Assembly (NCBI GenBank): GCA_963753385.1
Contig: CAVWCC010000004.1
Span: forward strand, 124,001-188,000
Direction: 5' to 3'
Length of the DNA stretch: 64,000 nucleotides
From: JALZKA01 sp963753385
Lineage (GTDB): Bacteria > Actinomycetota > Thermoleophilia > Solirubrobacterales > 70-9
Position 1 is the stretch's first letter. Each line of letters opens with the position of its first letter. Below the pieces are notes generated by a model, which had not been told where the DNA came from, ran no database searches, and was given only the letters and a program-made list of their open reading frames with translations. The position numbers were made by a program, and so were the translations under genes. Shown one piece after another: positions 24,530-33,635 of this stretch.

Positions 24530-25734
24530 TGGAGGCTCGCGGCGAGACGCTTCAGCGCGGGCCGCTCGACGGCGTTCCCACCTGGGTCCTCGGCGGCGGC
24601 GTCGCCCTGCTGATCACCGCAGTGCTCGTGATCCTGGCGGTGGCGGGGGGCGACAGCCTCCCGGAGCGGCTTGGGCCGCCGGTCGAGGAGCTCGCCGTGG
24701 AGCGCACCGAGCTGGCGCCCAACCAGATCGAGCTGACCGTCCGCAACACCGGCCCGGACGACGTCACGATCGCCCAGGCGTTCGTGAACGACGCCTACGT
24801 CGACTTCCGCGGGGCCGATGAGCCGATCGGCCGGCTCGGATCCGCGACGATCGCTCTGACCTACCCCTGGCAGGAGGGCCAGCCCTACGTGGTCTCGCTC
24901 GTCACGGCCACGGGCGTGGTGATCGAGCACGAGATCGCGGCCGCCGTCGAGACACCGAAGGCCGACGGTGACCTGTTCGGCCTGATGGCGCTGCTCGGCA
25001 CCTACGTGGGGATCATCCCCGTGATCCTGGGGATGATGCTGCTGCCGGCGATGCGGCGATTCAACCCGGATTGGATCCGGGTGCTGATGGCGGTAACGGT
25101 GGGGCTGTTGGCGTTCCTGGCCGTCGACGCGACGCTCGAGGGCCTCGAGCTCGCGGACGAGTCCGGCGGCGCCTTCGGCGGGGTCGAGCTCCTGGTGCTG
25201 GGCGCCGGCCTCGCGTACCTGATCCTCACCGCGGTCGACCGGCACCTGCGAGGGCGCGGCAGCAAGACGGCCGACGACGCCGAGGGCGGGGCGCGGCTGG
25301 CGCTGATGATCGCGCTCGGCATCGGCCTTCACAACCTCGGCGAGGGCCTCGCGATCGGGTCCGCGTACGCGATCGGCGAACTTGCGCTGGGCGCGTTCCT
25401 GGTCGTCGGCTTCGCGATCCACAACACCACCGAGGGTTTCGCGATCGTCGCGCCGCTCACACGCTCGAACCCCACCTTGCGGCGACTGCTCGTGCTGGGC
25501 CTGATCGCCGGCGCACCCGCGATCGCCGGCGGCGTGATTGGCGCGCTCGTGACGAATCCCGAGCTTTCGGCCCTGCTGCTCGGCGTCGGCGTCGGCGCCG
25601 TGATCCAGGTGATCGTCCAGATCGCGCCCGCGATGCGCGACCGGGCCGGCCGCCTCCTCGACACGGCCACGGCGTCCGGGATCGCGGTGGGTCTCGTCGC
25701 GTTCTACCTGACCAGCCTCCTGATCACCGTCTAA
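24529..25734 (+). CDS. ZIP-family metal transporter with an extra N-terminal domain
   Basis: 401 aa. The first 35 residues hold one membrane segment (VLGGGVALLITAVLVILAV), then about 110 exported residues form a strand-rich domain (NQIELTVRNTGPDDVTIAQA). The ZIP core follows with the metal motifs HNLGEGLAIG and HNTTEGFAI in adjacent helices, and about seven further membrane spans. ZIP proteins move Zn, Fe or Mn into the cytoplasm; some export. The extra external domain is unusual for the family and may capture metal or contact the oxidase. ATG overlaps the oxidase stop. Confidence 0.88.
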   Translation: MEARGETLQRGPLDGVPTWVLGGGVALLITAVLVILAVAGGDSLPERLGPPVEELAVERTELAPNQIELTVRNTGPDDVTIAQAFVNDAYVDFRGADEPIGRLGSATIALTYPWQEGQPYVVSLVTATGVVIEHEIAAAVETPKADGDLFGLMALLGTYVGIIPVILGMMLLPAMRRFNPDWIRVLMAVTVGLLAFLAVDATLEGLELADESGGAFGGVELLVLGAGLAYLILTAVDRHLRGRGSKTADDAEGGARLALMIALGIGLHNLGEGLAIGSAYAIGELALGAFLVVGFAIHNTTEGFAIVAPLTRSNPTLRRLLVLGLIAGAPAIAGGVIGALVTNPELSALLLGVGVGAVIQVIVQIAPAMRDRAGRLLDTATASGIAVGLVAFYLTSLLITV

Positions 25735-26426
25735 TGGCGCACTCTGGCTTCAGACGGCCGGACGCCCCCAACACGGAGGCTGTAGAGGACTACGCGAAGG
25801 CGCTCCACGCGCTCGCGAAGCGCTGCGACGGTCCGGTCACGACCTCGGCTCTCTCCGAGCGGCTCGGCGTCTCGCCCGGCTCGGTGACCGCGATGCTGAA
25901 GCGGATGCAGGAGATGGGCCTCGTCGACCACGAGCCGTACCGGGGGGCGCTGCTCACCGCCGAGGGCGAGCGCGTCGCGCTCGAGGTGATGCGCCACCAC
26001 CGGTTGCTGGAGGCGTACCTGACTGAGGTGCTCGGCATGCCGTGGGATCGCGTCCACGACGAGGCCGAGGTGCTCGAGCACTACATCTCGGAGGAGCTCG
26101 AGGAGCGGATCGCGGAGGCGCTCGGCGATCCCGAGCATGACCCTCACGGCGACCCAATCCCCGATCGCGACCTCGCTCTCGCGAGCGAGCCCGGGGTTCC
26201 CCTGGCCGAGCTCGAGCCCGGCGGTGTGGGCACGCTGGCCCGGGTCTCGGACTCGGACCCGGAGATGCTCCGGTTCCTGGCCGAGCGCGGCATCCGGCCC
26301 GGCTCGAGGGTGACTGTCGGCACGCGCGAACCGTTCGGCGGCTCGGTTGAGATCGAAGTCGACGGCGAGCCCCACGCGATCGGCGCCGAGCTGGCGCGGC
26401 GGATGGTGATCGCGGCCGCGGGATAG
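25734..26426 (+). CDS. DtxR/MntR-family metal-dependent repressor
   Basis: 230 aa. ATG overlaps the transporter stop by one base. An N-terminal winged helix (VEDYAKALHALAKRCDGPVT, ALSERLGVSPGSVTAMLKRM) is followed by the metal-binding dimerisation helices (EVMRHHRLLEAYLTEVLGMP, HDEAEVLEHYISEELEERI), with His and Glu at the usual positions, and a C-terminal FeoA/SH3-like domain (LRFLAERGIRPGSRVTVG). It should bind the palindrome at 23396 when loaded with metal and shut off its own operon. Confidence 0.93.
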   Translation: MAHSGFRRPDAPNTEAVEDYAKALHALAKRCDGPVTTSALSERLGVSPGSVTAMLKRMQEMGLVDHEPYRGALLTAEGERVALEVMRHHRLLEAYLTEVLGMPWDRVHDEAEVLEHYISEELEERIAEALGDPEHDPHGDPIPDRDLALASEPGVPLAELEPGGVGTLARVSDSDPEMLRFLAERGIRPGSRVTVGTREPFGGSVEIEVDGEPHAIGAELARRMVIAAAG

Positions 26427-26436
26427 TCTGCGTCCC

Positions 26437-26799
26437 GTGGGCCTCGCCGACCAGTTCCAGGAGATCCTCGACTCGCTCCCCGACGACTGGACCGACCTGA
26501 CCCTCGACATGCGCCTGCCCGACGAGGAGCGGTACATCGACGCCGCCGTGATCCTCACCCAGGTCAACGCCCAGCCCTACTCGAAGGCGGACTGGCACTG
26601 GCGGGTCAACGTCGCCAACAAGTTCGGGCACGCGGCGGCGGCGCCAACCGTCAAGGGCACGTTCGCGCTGCTCGACCAGGAGGGGATCGACGCCGAACTG
26701 GTCCTCCGCGACTTCCGCGAGGGCCGGGCCGAGGTCACCCAGATGTGGGGCCGGCCGGAGTCCGTCCGGCGCCAGTTCCGCGCGAGCCGCCGCCTTTAG
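26437..26799 (+). CDS. conserved hypothetical protein
   Basis: 120 aa. The GTG start has TAGTCT 7 nt upstream (leaderless). It begins LADQFQEILDSLPDDWTDLT, then has a core with RYIDAAVILTQVNAQPY and KADWHWRVNVANKFGHAAAA. It ends in a helix with REGRAEVTQMWGRPESVRRQ. It looks like a single alpha/beta domain and carries no signal or catalytic motif I know. I do not recognise a characterised family. Confidence 0.6.
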   Translation: MGLADQFQEILDSLPDDWTDLTLDMRLPDEERYIDAAVILTQVNAQPYSKADWHWRVNVANKFGHAAAAPTVKGTFALLDQEGIDAELVLRDFREGRAEVTQMWGRPESVRRQFRASRRL

Positions 26800-26844
26800 A
26801 TCGGGCGTTGCAGGTCAAGGCGGGTTCGAGTCGAATGTTGGGCT

Positions 26845-27306
26845 GTGGGGGGAAACCGACTTACCTCAATCGCAGCGGCCCTCGCGGTCGCCGCTCTCGC
26901 CGGCCCGGTCGTCACGGTGGCGACCGGCGCACTCCCCTCCCGCGAGAAGACAACGGTCCGAATCGTCATCGATGAGGGCTACTACATCCCCAGCGGTCAG
27001 CCGAATGGTGCTGGCGATCTGTTTGGCTCCTCCGGAGAGTTGCGGCGAGGCGGAAAGAACATCGGACGCTTTTCCTCCGCCTGTCAGGGGGTGCCTTCCG
27101 TTGGCGGCGAATGCACGGCGACCTTCACCTGGAAGAACCGCGGGCGGATCCAGATCGCGGGCAACGTGGACACGATGGGCGACAAGAACCGGCTGTCGAT
27201 TGTCGGGGGCACAGGGGACTTCCGGAGGGCTCACGGCACAGCGGTGATCAGACCACTCGACGAGTACAGCGAGCGCCAGAGCGTCCAGTTGCTGATCCTG
27301 CGCTAG
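26845..27306 (+). CDS. secreted dirigent/allene-oxide-cyclase-barrel-like protein
   Basis: 153 aa from GTG with a signal peptide (IAAALAVAALAGPVVTVATG). The exported strands (GAGDLFGSSGELRRGGKNIG, CTATFTWKNRGRIQIAGNVD, RLSIVGGTGDFRRAHGTAVI) show the GGTG.F..A.G signature of the allene oxide cyclase/dirigent beta-barrel. Bacterial members have no firm role. Two Cys (QGVPS and GGEC region) probably form a disulfide. Confidence 0.65.
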   Translation: MGGNRLTSIAAALAVAALAGPVVTVATGALPSREKTTVRIVIDEGYYIPSGQPNGAGDLFGSSGELRRGGKNIGRFSSACQGVPSVGGECTATFTWKNRGRIQIAGNVDTMGDKNRLSIVGGTGDFRRAHGTAVIRPLDEYSERQSVQLLILR

Positions 27307-27318
27307 CTCCGTGCCCCA

Positions 27319-28239
27319 TCAGTGATTGGCGAACGCGCGCCAATTGGCGATCCGTCGGGCTTCGACAGCGCCGGGCTCGACGCCGGCGCTGAACGCGTCG
27401 GCGTCGGTCAAGGCCTGCATCTGAGCCTCCTGGACGTCCGGCTCGAGCCCGGGCTGGGCAGAGAGCATGCTCTCAACCGCGGCGCCGGGATCGTCGGCGG
27501 CGAGCGCATAGCCTCGTCCGATCCCGGATCGGACCGCGTCGACCAGGCCGGGCTCGCGGTCGGCGAGCTCCTGCGTGGCCACGACGAGCAGCTCGGGGAA
27601 CGGGTCGCCGGCCTCGTCGCCCACCCTGAACTCGCGGGTCGGCACGCCGAGCTCCCGCAGCGCCACGCCCTCCGCGTTCCAGAACGCGGTCGCGGCGTCG
27701 ACCCGCCCGGCCGACAGCGCGGCCACCGAGTCGAAGCCGATCGTCGTCCGGTCGACGAGAGCCGGGTCGCCGCCGTCGCTCCCGACCACCCGGTCGAGCA
27801 CGATCTCGTCGGACGGTAGGCCGGTGACCCCAACGGTGCGGCCCTCGAGGTCTCGAGGACGGCGCACCTCGTCGCGGTCGCCCGCAATCACGGCGGCGAG
27901 CGGCACCTGCACGAGCGCTGCTACGGGAACGAGGTCGAGGCCGCGCTCGCGAGCGACGCCCCAGTCGTTGATGTCAAGGACCGCGAACTCCGTGCGGCCC
28001 GCCGCGAGGAGCTTCGGCGCGTCGGTCGACTCGCCGGGCGGCCGGATCTCGAGGTTCACGCCCTCGTCCGAGAACCAGCCGCGCTCGAGCGCCGCGTAGA
28101 GCCCGGCGTGGACCGCGTTCGGGGTGAAGTCGAGCACCAGGGTCGCCTCGCGCGAGGCGCCCGGTTCAGCACCGTCGTCGCCGCACCCCCACAGGGCACC
28201 GGCGAGGACGGCCGCCAGCAGCGCGACGACCCTTGTCAT
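27319..28239 (-). CDS. THI5/NMT1-like substrate-binding lipoprotein
   Basis: 306 aa. ATG 28239 is chosen because TATCGT lies 10 nt upstream and a lipobox (GALWGC) follows. VLDFTPNAVHAGLYAALERG and WFSDEGVNLEIRPPG are the hallmark of the THI5/ThiY-type periplasmic binding proteins for pyrimidine or other amine precursors of thiamine. The body continues with ALVQVPLAAVIAGDRDEVR and FDSVAALSAGRVDAATAFWN. No permease or ATPase lies nearby, so it is an orphan component in this window. Confidence 0.82.
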   Translation of the reverse strand: MTRVVALLAAVLAGALWGCGDDGAEPGASREATLVLDFTPNAVHAGLYAALERGWFSDEGVNLEIRPPGESTDAPKLLAAGRTEFAVLDINDWGVARERGLDLVPVAALVQVPLAAVIAGDRDEVRRPRDLEGRTVGVTGLPSDEIVLDRVVGSDGGDPALVDRTTIGFDSVAALSAGRVDAATAFWNAEGVALRELGVPTREFRVGDEAGDPFPELLVVATQELADREPGLVDAVRSGIGRGYALAADDPGAAVESMLSAQPGLEPDVQEAQMQALTDADAFSAGVEPGAVEARRIANWRAFANH

Positions 28240-28298
28240 GGAGCGGCGCACGATAGCTGTGGGCGCTCTCACGGACAGCCGCTGGTACCGTCACGACC

Positions 28299-30422
28299 GT
28301 GGGCAAGGGAGCAATCGCCGGCACGATCGCCGGTGGGATCGTCCTGTTGGCGGCCGCACCGGCTGGCGCGGAGGTCAGCGACGTCTTCGACGGACGGGTG
28401 AGCTGTGCGATCCAGGCCGATGGCACGCGCTTCTGCGGCGGCACGAATACGCTCGCGCCCACCTTCGACGGGCAGGAGATCGACGTCAACGTCGCGCTGC
28501 CGCCCGAGCCGGAGTCAGGGCCCGACGGTCCGTATCCGCTCGTCATGCACTTCCACGGTTACGGCGGCTCGGAGCTGACGCTCCCGGCCCTGCGCCGCTG
28601 GACCAATCAGGGCTACGCCGCGTTCTCGATAAGCGAGCGGGGCTTCGGGCCGTGCGGCGCCAAGCCGCCGCCCGCCCGCTGCCTCGACGGGGGCTGGGTG
28701 CGGCTGATGGACACGCGCTACGAGGTCCGCGACGCCCAGCACTTCGCCGGGGTCCTCGTCGACGAGGGCGTCGCGGACGCCGGCGCGATCGCGGCGACGG
28801 GCGGCTCGTACGGCGGCGGCCACTCGATGGCGCTCGCGGCGCTGCGCAACCGCGTGATGCTTCCCAACGGGACCTACGAGGCGTGGGAGAGCCCCGACGG
28901 CACCCCGCTCAGCCTGGCGGCAGCCGCGCCGGAGATCCCCTGGACGGATCTCGCCTATTCGCTGTTGCCGAACGGGCGGACGCTCGACTACGTCGCCGAC
29001 GCGCCGTACCTCGGGCCGGAGGGCGACGCTCGTCTTGGCGTCCTCAAGCAGTCGTACGTCGCCCTCTTGTATGCCGCGGGCGCCGCGACCGGGTTCTACG
29101 CGCCGCCGCTCGCCGATCCCGACGCGGACCTGACGACCTGGTTTGCTCTTCTTGAGGCCGGCGAGCCATATGACACGAATCCGGACGCCGCGGAGATCCT
29201 CGACGAGATCACCTCGCATCACTCCTCGTACTACATCGACCCCTCGACCCGGCCGTCGCCGCTCCTGATCTCGAACGGTTGGACGGACGACCTGTTCCCG
29301 GCCGACGAGGCGATCCGCTTCTACAACCGCACCCGCGCCGAGCACCCCGGGGCGGACATCTCGCTGTTCTTCCTCGACTACGGGCATCCCCGGGGGCAGG
29401 GGAAGCCCGCCGACACGGCTCTCCTTCGCGACGCCCAGGACGATTTCTTCGCGCACCATCTGGCCGACGGCCCGGCGCCCGGCCAGGGCGTCACCACGAT
29501 CACGCAGACGTGTCCGGGGGCGGCGGCGTCGGAGGGGCCGTTCGAGGCGGACGACTGGTCCGAGATCGCGCCGGGCGAGGTGCGCAAGGTGTTGGCGGGG
29601 CCGCAGACCGTACTGCCGGTGGTGCCGACCGACGCCGCGCGAAGCGCGGCCTACAACCCGATCGGCGGCCAGGGCGCCTGCGCGAGCGCCGATGGCTCCG
29701 ACCAAATCGGCGCCGCGACCTACCGGTTCGATCCCGCGCCCGCCGGCGGCTACACGCTGATGGGGGCGCCGACCGTGATCGCCGACTTCACGCTGCCCGG
29801 CGCGACCTCGCAGGTCGCGGCGCGGCTGCTCGACGTCGCGCCCGACGGGAACGCCACGCTGGTGGCACGCGGGCTTTGGCGGCCGCAGGTGGGAGCAAGC
29901 CCGGTGCGCGAGGTGTTCCAGCTCCATCCGAACGGTTGGCGGTTCGCTGAGGGACACGTCGCGAAGCTCGAGCTGCTTCCCTCCGACGCTCCCTACGGCC
30001 GGATTTCCAACCTGCAGTCGCCGGTCATCGTCCAGAACCTGGAGCTCAGGCTGCCGGTCCTCGAGGACCCCGGCGCCGGTGGCGGCATCGTGTCGGAGCC
30101 GGAGCCCAAGGTGGTGCCGGACGGGTACGAGCTCGCACCCGGCTTCGACGACGGCGAAGGGCCTGGTCCGCCGGCCAAGCCGCTCCGCTGCCGCGGGCGC
30201 AACGCCACGATCGCCGGTGCCGCCGGCGACGACTCGCTGCCCGGCACGCGGAAGTCGGACGTCGTCGTCGGCCGCGGGGGGGACGATGAGATCGCGGGCA
30301 GGCGTGGCCGCGACTGGATCTGCGGAGGCGCCGGCGACGACGTCATAACCACGGGCGCCGGGCGCGACCGCGTATGGCCGGGGCGTGGCACCGACACGGT
30401 CGACGGCGTGCGCGAGCGGTGA
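28299..30422 (+). CDS. secreted CocE/NonD-type hydrolase with a Ca-binding-like tail
   Basis: 707 aa from GTG with TACCGT 7 nt upstream. A signal peptide (IAGGIVLLAAAPAGA) is followed by an alpha/beta hydrolase core: FHGYGGSELTLPALRRW, AATGGSYGGGHSMALAAL (nucleophile Ser in G-x-S-Y-G-G) and an acid/His region around DLFPADEAIRFYNR and FLDYGHPRGQGKP. A jelly-roll domain follows, as in X-Pro peptidase/CocE enzymes. The last 75 residues carry RTX-like GGxGxD units (GRGGDDEIAGRRGRDW, CGGAGDDVITTGAGRD). It likely cleaves an ester or peptide outside the cell; the Ca-type tail may aid folding. Confidence 0.82.
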   Translation: MGKGAIAGTIAGGIVLLAAAPAGAEVSDVFDGRVSCAIQADGTRFCGGTNTLAPTFDGQEIDVNVALPPEPESGPDGPYPLVMHFHGYGGSELTLPALRRWTNQGYAAFSISERGFGPCGAKPPPARCLDGGWVRLMDTRYEVRDAQHFAGVLVDEGVADAGAIAATGGSYGGGHSMALAALRNRVMLPNGTYEAWESPDGTPLSLAAAAPEIPWTDLAYSLLPNGRTLDYVADAPYLGPEGDARLGVLKQSYVALLYAAGAATGFYAPPLADPDADLTTWFALLEAGEPYDTNPDAAEILDEITSHHSSYYIDPSTRPSPLLISNGWTDDLFPADEAIRFYNRTRAEHPGADISLFFLDYGHPRGQGKPADTALLRDAQDDFFAHHLADGPAPGQGVTTITQTCPGAAASEGPFEADDWSEIAPGEVRKVLAGPQTVLPVVPTDAARSAAYNPIGGQGACASADGSDQIGAATYRFDPAPAGGYTLMGAPTVIADFTLPGATSQVAARLLDVAPDGNATLVARGLWRPQVGASPVREVFQLHPNGWRFAEGHVAKLELLPSDAPYGRISNLQSPVIVQNLELRLPVLEDPGAGGGIVSEPEPKVVPDGYELAPGFDDGEGPGPPAKPLRCRGRNATIAGAAGDDSLPGTRKSDVVVGRGGDDEIAGRRGRDWICGGAGDDVITTGAGRDRVWPGRGTDTVDGVRER

Positions 30423-30502
30423 GCGTCTATAGACTGCCGCCGCGCCGGCTCCGCCGAGCTGTGCGCGGGTACTGAACAGGATTACCAGGAGGTAGAAAGC
30501 AA

Positions 30503-31288
30503 GTGCAGGATCGAGGTCTGGCCGCCTACGTCGCGGAATTGCTCGGGACCCTCTTCCTCGTCTTCATCATCGGCACCGTCGTCACGCTGTTCGTGGCGAG
30601 CTCGCCCGATGCGCAGACCGGGTCCGACTTCGCCGTTGTGGGCCTCGTCCACGCATTCATGCTGTTCGCCCTGATCATGGCCTTCGGCGCCGTGTCGGGC
30701 GGGCATTTCAACCCGGCGGTCACGATCGCGGCGGCCGCCCAGCGCAAGATCGACCCGGTTGACGCGGTCGTCTACGTCCTCGCCCAGCTTTCGGGTGCGG
30801 TGCTCGGCGCGCTCCTCGTCAAGGGCATCCTGCTCGACGAGGGCCGGGCGCTCGGCTACGGGAACCCGGAGGTCAGCGGGCTCCTGAGCAGCAACTTCCA
30901 GGGCTTCGTGGTCGAGGGCCTCGGCACGTTCCTCCTGGTGCTCGTGATCCTGGCGGTGGCGATGAACCCCCGTGCCCGCCAAGAATGGGGGCCGTTGGCG
31001 ATCGGGGCCACGCTGGGCTTCCTCGTGATGATCTTCGGTCCGCTCACCGGCGGTTCGTTCAACCCGGCGCGCTGGTTCGGCCCCGCATTGATCGGCGACG
31101 GCATCGACGGCTCCGACCTCTTCGTCTATGTGCTCGGCCCGATCGTCGGCGCGATCCTGGCCTGGGGCGTCTACCGCTTCGTCATCTCGGGCCCGCAATT
31201 CGCGGAGGGCGCCGAGCCGCCGACGACCGACACCCGCGCCGTCGCGCAGGCGGTCAAGGACGCCGAGGTGCGCGAACGCAATCGCTAG
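30503..31288 (+). CDS. MIP-family (aquaporin/glycerol) channel
   Basis: 261 aa from GTG with a well-placed AGGAGG (30488-30493). Six membrane segments and both NPA boxes are present: GGHFNPAVTIAAAA and GGSFNPARWFGPAL. The first segment is AELLGTLFLVFIIGTVVTLF. It is a passive channel for water or small neutral solutes. Selectivity residues were not assigned. A hairpin terminator lies at its stop, and fbiC starts 30 bp later. Confidence 0.92.
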   Translation: MQDRGLAAYVAELLGTLFLVFIIGTVVTLFVASSPDAQTGSDFAVVGLVHAFMLFALIMAFGAVSGGHFNPAVTIAAAAQRKIDPVDAVVYVLAQLSGAVLGALLVKGILLDEGRALGYGNPEVSGLLSSNFQGFVVEGLGTFLLVLVILAVAMNPRARQEWGPLAIGATLGFLVMIFGPLTGGSFNPARWFGPALIGDGIDGSDLFVYVLGPIVGAILAWGVYRFVISGPQFAEGAEPPTTDTRAVAQAVKDAEVRERNR

Positions 31289-31301
31289 CCGCCGCGCGGC
31301 T
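31287..31301 (+). terminator. hairpin terminator after the MIP channel
   Basis: AGCCGC-CGC-GCGGCT, beginning in the stop codon of the channel, is a perfect 6-bp stem followed by GGTTT. Confidence 0.5.
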
Positions 31302-31305
31302 GGTT

Positions 31306-31311
31306 TAGCCT
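31306..31311 (+). promoter_or_regulatory. -10 element of fbiC (leaderless)
   Basis: TAGCCT lies 7 nt before the GTG of fbiC, with only GGGGCCC between, and no ribosome site. Confidence 0.5.
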
Positions 31312-31318
31312 GGGGCCC

Positions 31319-33561
31319 GTGCGGCGGGTCACCTTCTCGCGCAACTACACGCTCTCGCTCTCGCGGACGTGTAGGTGCGTCTGCAAGTACTGCGCGTTCG
31401 CGACCCGGAAGGCGCACCTGTACGCGCCCGATGAGGTCGAGGACCGTCTCGAAGAGGCGGTCAGGCGAAACGCCAAGGAGCTCCTCGTCCTCACCGGCGA
31501 GCAGCCGGAGGTAAACGCGGAGGTCGCCGCCCGCCTGCGCTCGTACGGCCACGAGGACTTCGTCTCCTACGTCGCCTGGGCCTGCGAGCGGGCGCTCGAG
31601 CGCGGGCTGCTGCCGCACACCAACCTGGGCGCGCTCTCCCGCGAGGACCTTGCGCGCCTGCGCGAGGTCACCGCCTCGCAGGGCCTGATGCTCGAGTCGA
31701 TCTCCGAGCGGTTGATGGACACGGTGCACGCGGGTTCGCCGTCGAAGCACCCCGAGGTCCGAATGGCGACGATCGACGTCGCCGGCGAGCTCCGGATCCC
31801 CTTCACGTCAGGGATCCTGGTCGGGATCGGCGAGACCGAGGCCGAGCGCATCGCCTCGCTTGAGGCGCTCGCCGCATCGCACGCGCGTCACGGCCACATC
31901 CAGGAAGTGATCCTCCAGAACTACGTGCCGCACCCCCGCTACTACGGGCGGGAGGTGGCGGAAATAGCGGATCGGGCAGCGCGGCGTCGTTGGCGCGACG
32001 AGCATGCAGCACGCAGCACGCAGCACGCAGACGATGAGACCGAGGATCTGCATGCTGCAAGCCGCATGCTGCGTGCTCCTTCGTGGGCCACGCCAATCAC
32101 GCTCGAAGACATGAAGCGGCTGGTCGCCGAGACGCAAGCGGCTGATGCCGGACGCCGGGATCCAGATCCCGCCGAACCTCGCCGACTGGTGGGATGAGCT
32201 GGTCGCCGAGGGGGCGACCGACCTCGGCGGCCTGTCGGCGAACGGCGACCACATCTCGCCCGAGCACGCGTTTCCGAGCCCGCACGAGGTCCGCAAGCGC
32301 CTGAAGCCACAGGGCTACGCGCTCACCGAGCGGCTGTGCGTCTATCCGCAGTACCTCGAGTCGGAGTGGATCGAGCAGGGCGTCCTCGACGTCGTGAAGC
32401 TCAAGTACTGGAGCTTCATCCCGCGCAAGGGGTCCGGCCGGCGCTCCGAGCGGTCGATCGATCCCGAGCTGGCTCCCGCGGCGATCGAGAAGGGAGTCCG
32501 CGGCGAGCCGCTCTCCGAGGACGAGCTGACGGCGCTGTTCGCCGAGGCCCGGCCCGAGGTGATCGAGGCGATGCGGGCGGGCGCCGACCGCCTGCGCACC
32601 GACCTGGCCGGCGACGTCGCCACGTTCGTGGTCAACCGCAACGTCAACTTCACCAACATCTGCACCGTCGGCTGCGCTTTCTGCGGCTTCGGCCAGGGCC
32701 GGCGCTCGCCGGACGCCTACCACGTCTCTGAGGAGGAGTTCCAGGAGCGGATCGCCGAGGCGGTCGAGTTCGGCGCGACGGAGATCTGCATGCAGGGCGG
32801 GATCCATCCCGACTATGAGCTCGAGCACTACGGCCGCTGGCTCTCACTGGCGAAGGAGGTCGCGCCGCAGCTCCACCTCCACGCCTACTCGCCAATGGAG
32901 ATCCACTTCATGTGCGAGCGCTCGGGGCGCTCGCCCGCGTCGGTGTTCGAGTACCTGCGCGAGCAGCGGGCTCGGCTCGACCCCGGGGACGGCGGCCGAG
33001 GTCCTGCACGACGGTGTCCGGGCACGGATCTCGCCGAACAAGCTCCCGGCAGCGCGCTGGGTGGAGATCATCGAGGCCTGCCACGCCTCCGGGCTGCGCT
33101 CGACCTCGACCGTGATGTTCGGCCACATCGAGGAGCCGTGGGAGCTCGCCCGTCACATGCGGGTCGTCCGCGAGGTCCAGGAGCGGACCGGCGGCATCAC
33201 CGAGTTCGTCCCGCTCAGCTTCATTCCCTTCCACACGATGCTGGGACGCACGCACGGAATCGAGGAGATCTCGCGCGAGGAGAACCTCAAGCACACCGCG
33301 GCCTTCCGGCTCGCGCTCGGTCGCACGATCAAGAACCTCCAGGCGAGCTGGGTGAAGATGGGCCTCGACGCCGCAACCGAGAGCCTGCGGTGGGGGGTGA
33401 ACGACCTGGGCGGGACCCTGATGGAGGAGAACATCTCCCGCATGGCGGGGTCGCAGCACGGGGTGCGGCTCGAGCCGGCGCAGCTCATCGAGGCAGCGCG
33501 GCGAGCGGGTCGCACGCCGGCGCAGCGGACGACGCTCTACGAGATAGTCGAGACGTATTGA
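31319..33561 (+). CDS. fbiC: FbiC: fused CofG-CofH 7,8-didemethyl-8-hydroxy-5-deazariboflavin synthase, two apparent frameshifts
   Basis: About 747 aa if two +1 shifts are corrected (near 32132 and 32967). The CofG half has the radical SAM cluster Cys18, Cys22 and Cys25 (SRTCRCVCKYCAF). Past the first shift its C-terminus reads MPDAGIQIPPNLADWWDEL, then SANGDHISPEHAF and LTERLCVYPQYL. It runs directly into the CofH half (NFTNICTVGCAFCGFGQGRR, EICMQGGIHPDY, HLHAYSPMEIHF), and past the second shift GLGSTPGTAAEVLHDGV, TSTVMFGHIEEPW and LGRTHGIEEISREENLKHT. It makes the F420 deazaflavin core from a tyrosine and a diaminouracil. A 75-bp palindromic element sits in the CofG half. As written, translation would stop at 32197. 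Confidence 0.92.
32002..32076 (+). repeat. 75-bp imperfect palindromic insertion inside fbiC
   Basis: The left arm (32002-32031) is four near-copies of a 7-mer GCAYGCA ending AGA. The right arm (32047-32076) is its reverse complement at 24 of 30 positions. The 15-base loop is at 32032-32046. The length is a multiple of three, so it adds 25 codons (segment with AARSTQHA and ETEDLHAASRMLR) between two conserved CofG stretches. It resembles known protein-inserting palindromic elements such as those of Rickettsia, but this sequence is not one I recognise. Confidence 0.65.
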
Positions 33562-33586
33562 CGATAGTCCGGGGCGCGTTTGTCAG

Positions 33587-33606
33587 CCGCCCTCGCTCGA
33601 GGGCGG
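33587..33606 (+). terminator. hairpin after fbiC
   Basis: CCGCCCTC-GCTC-GAGGGCGG is a perfect 8-bp stem 25 bp after the fbiC stop. No U-run follows. Confidence 0.45.
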
Positions 33607-33635
33607 TGAAGGGGGCAAACCCAACCTCGGCGGGA

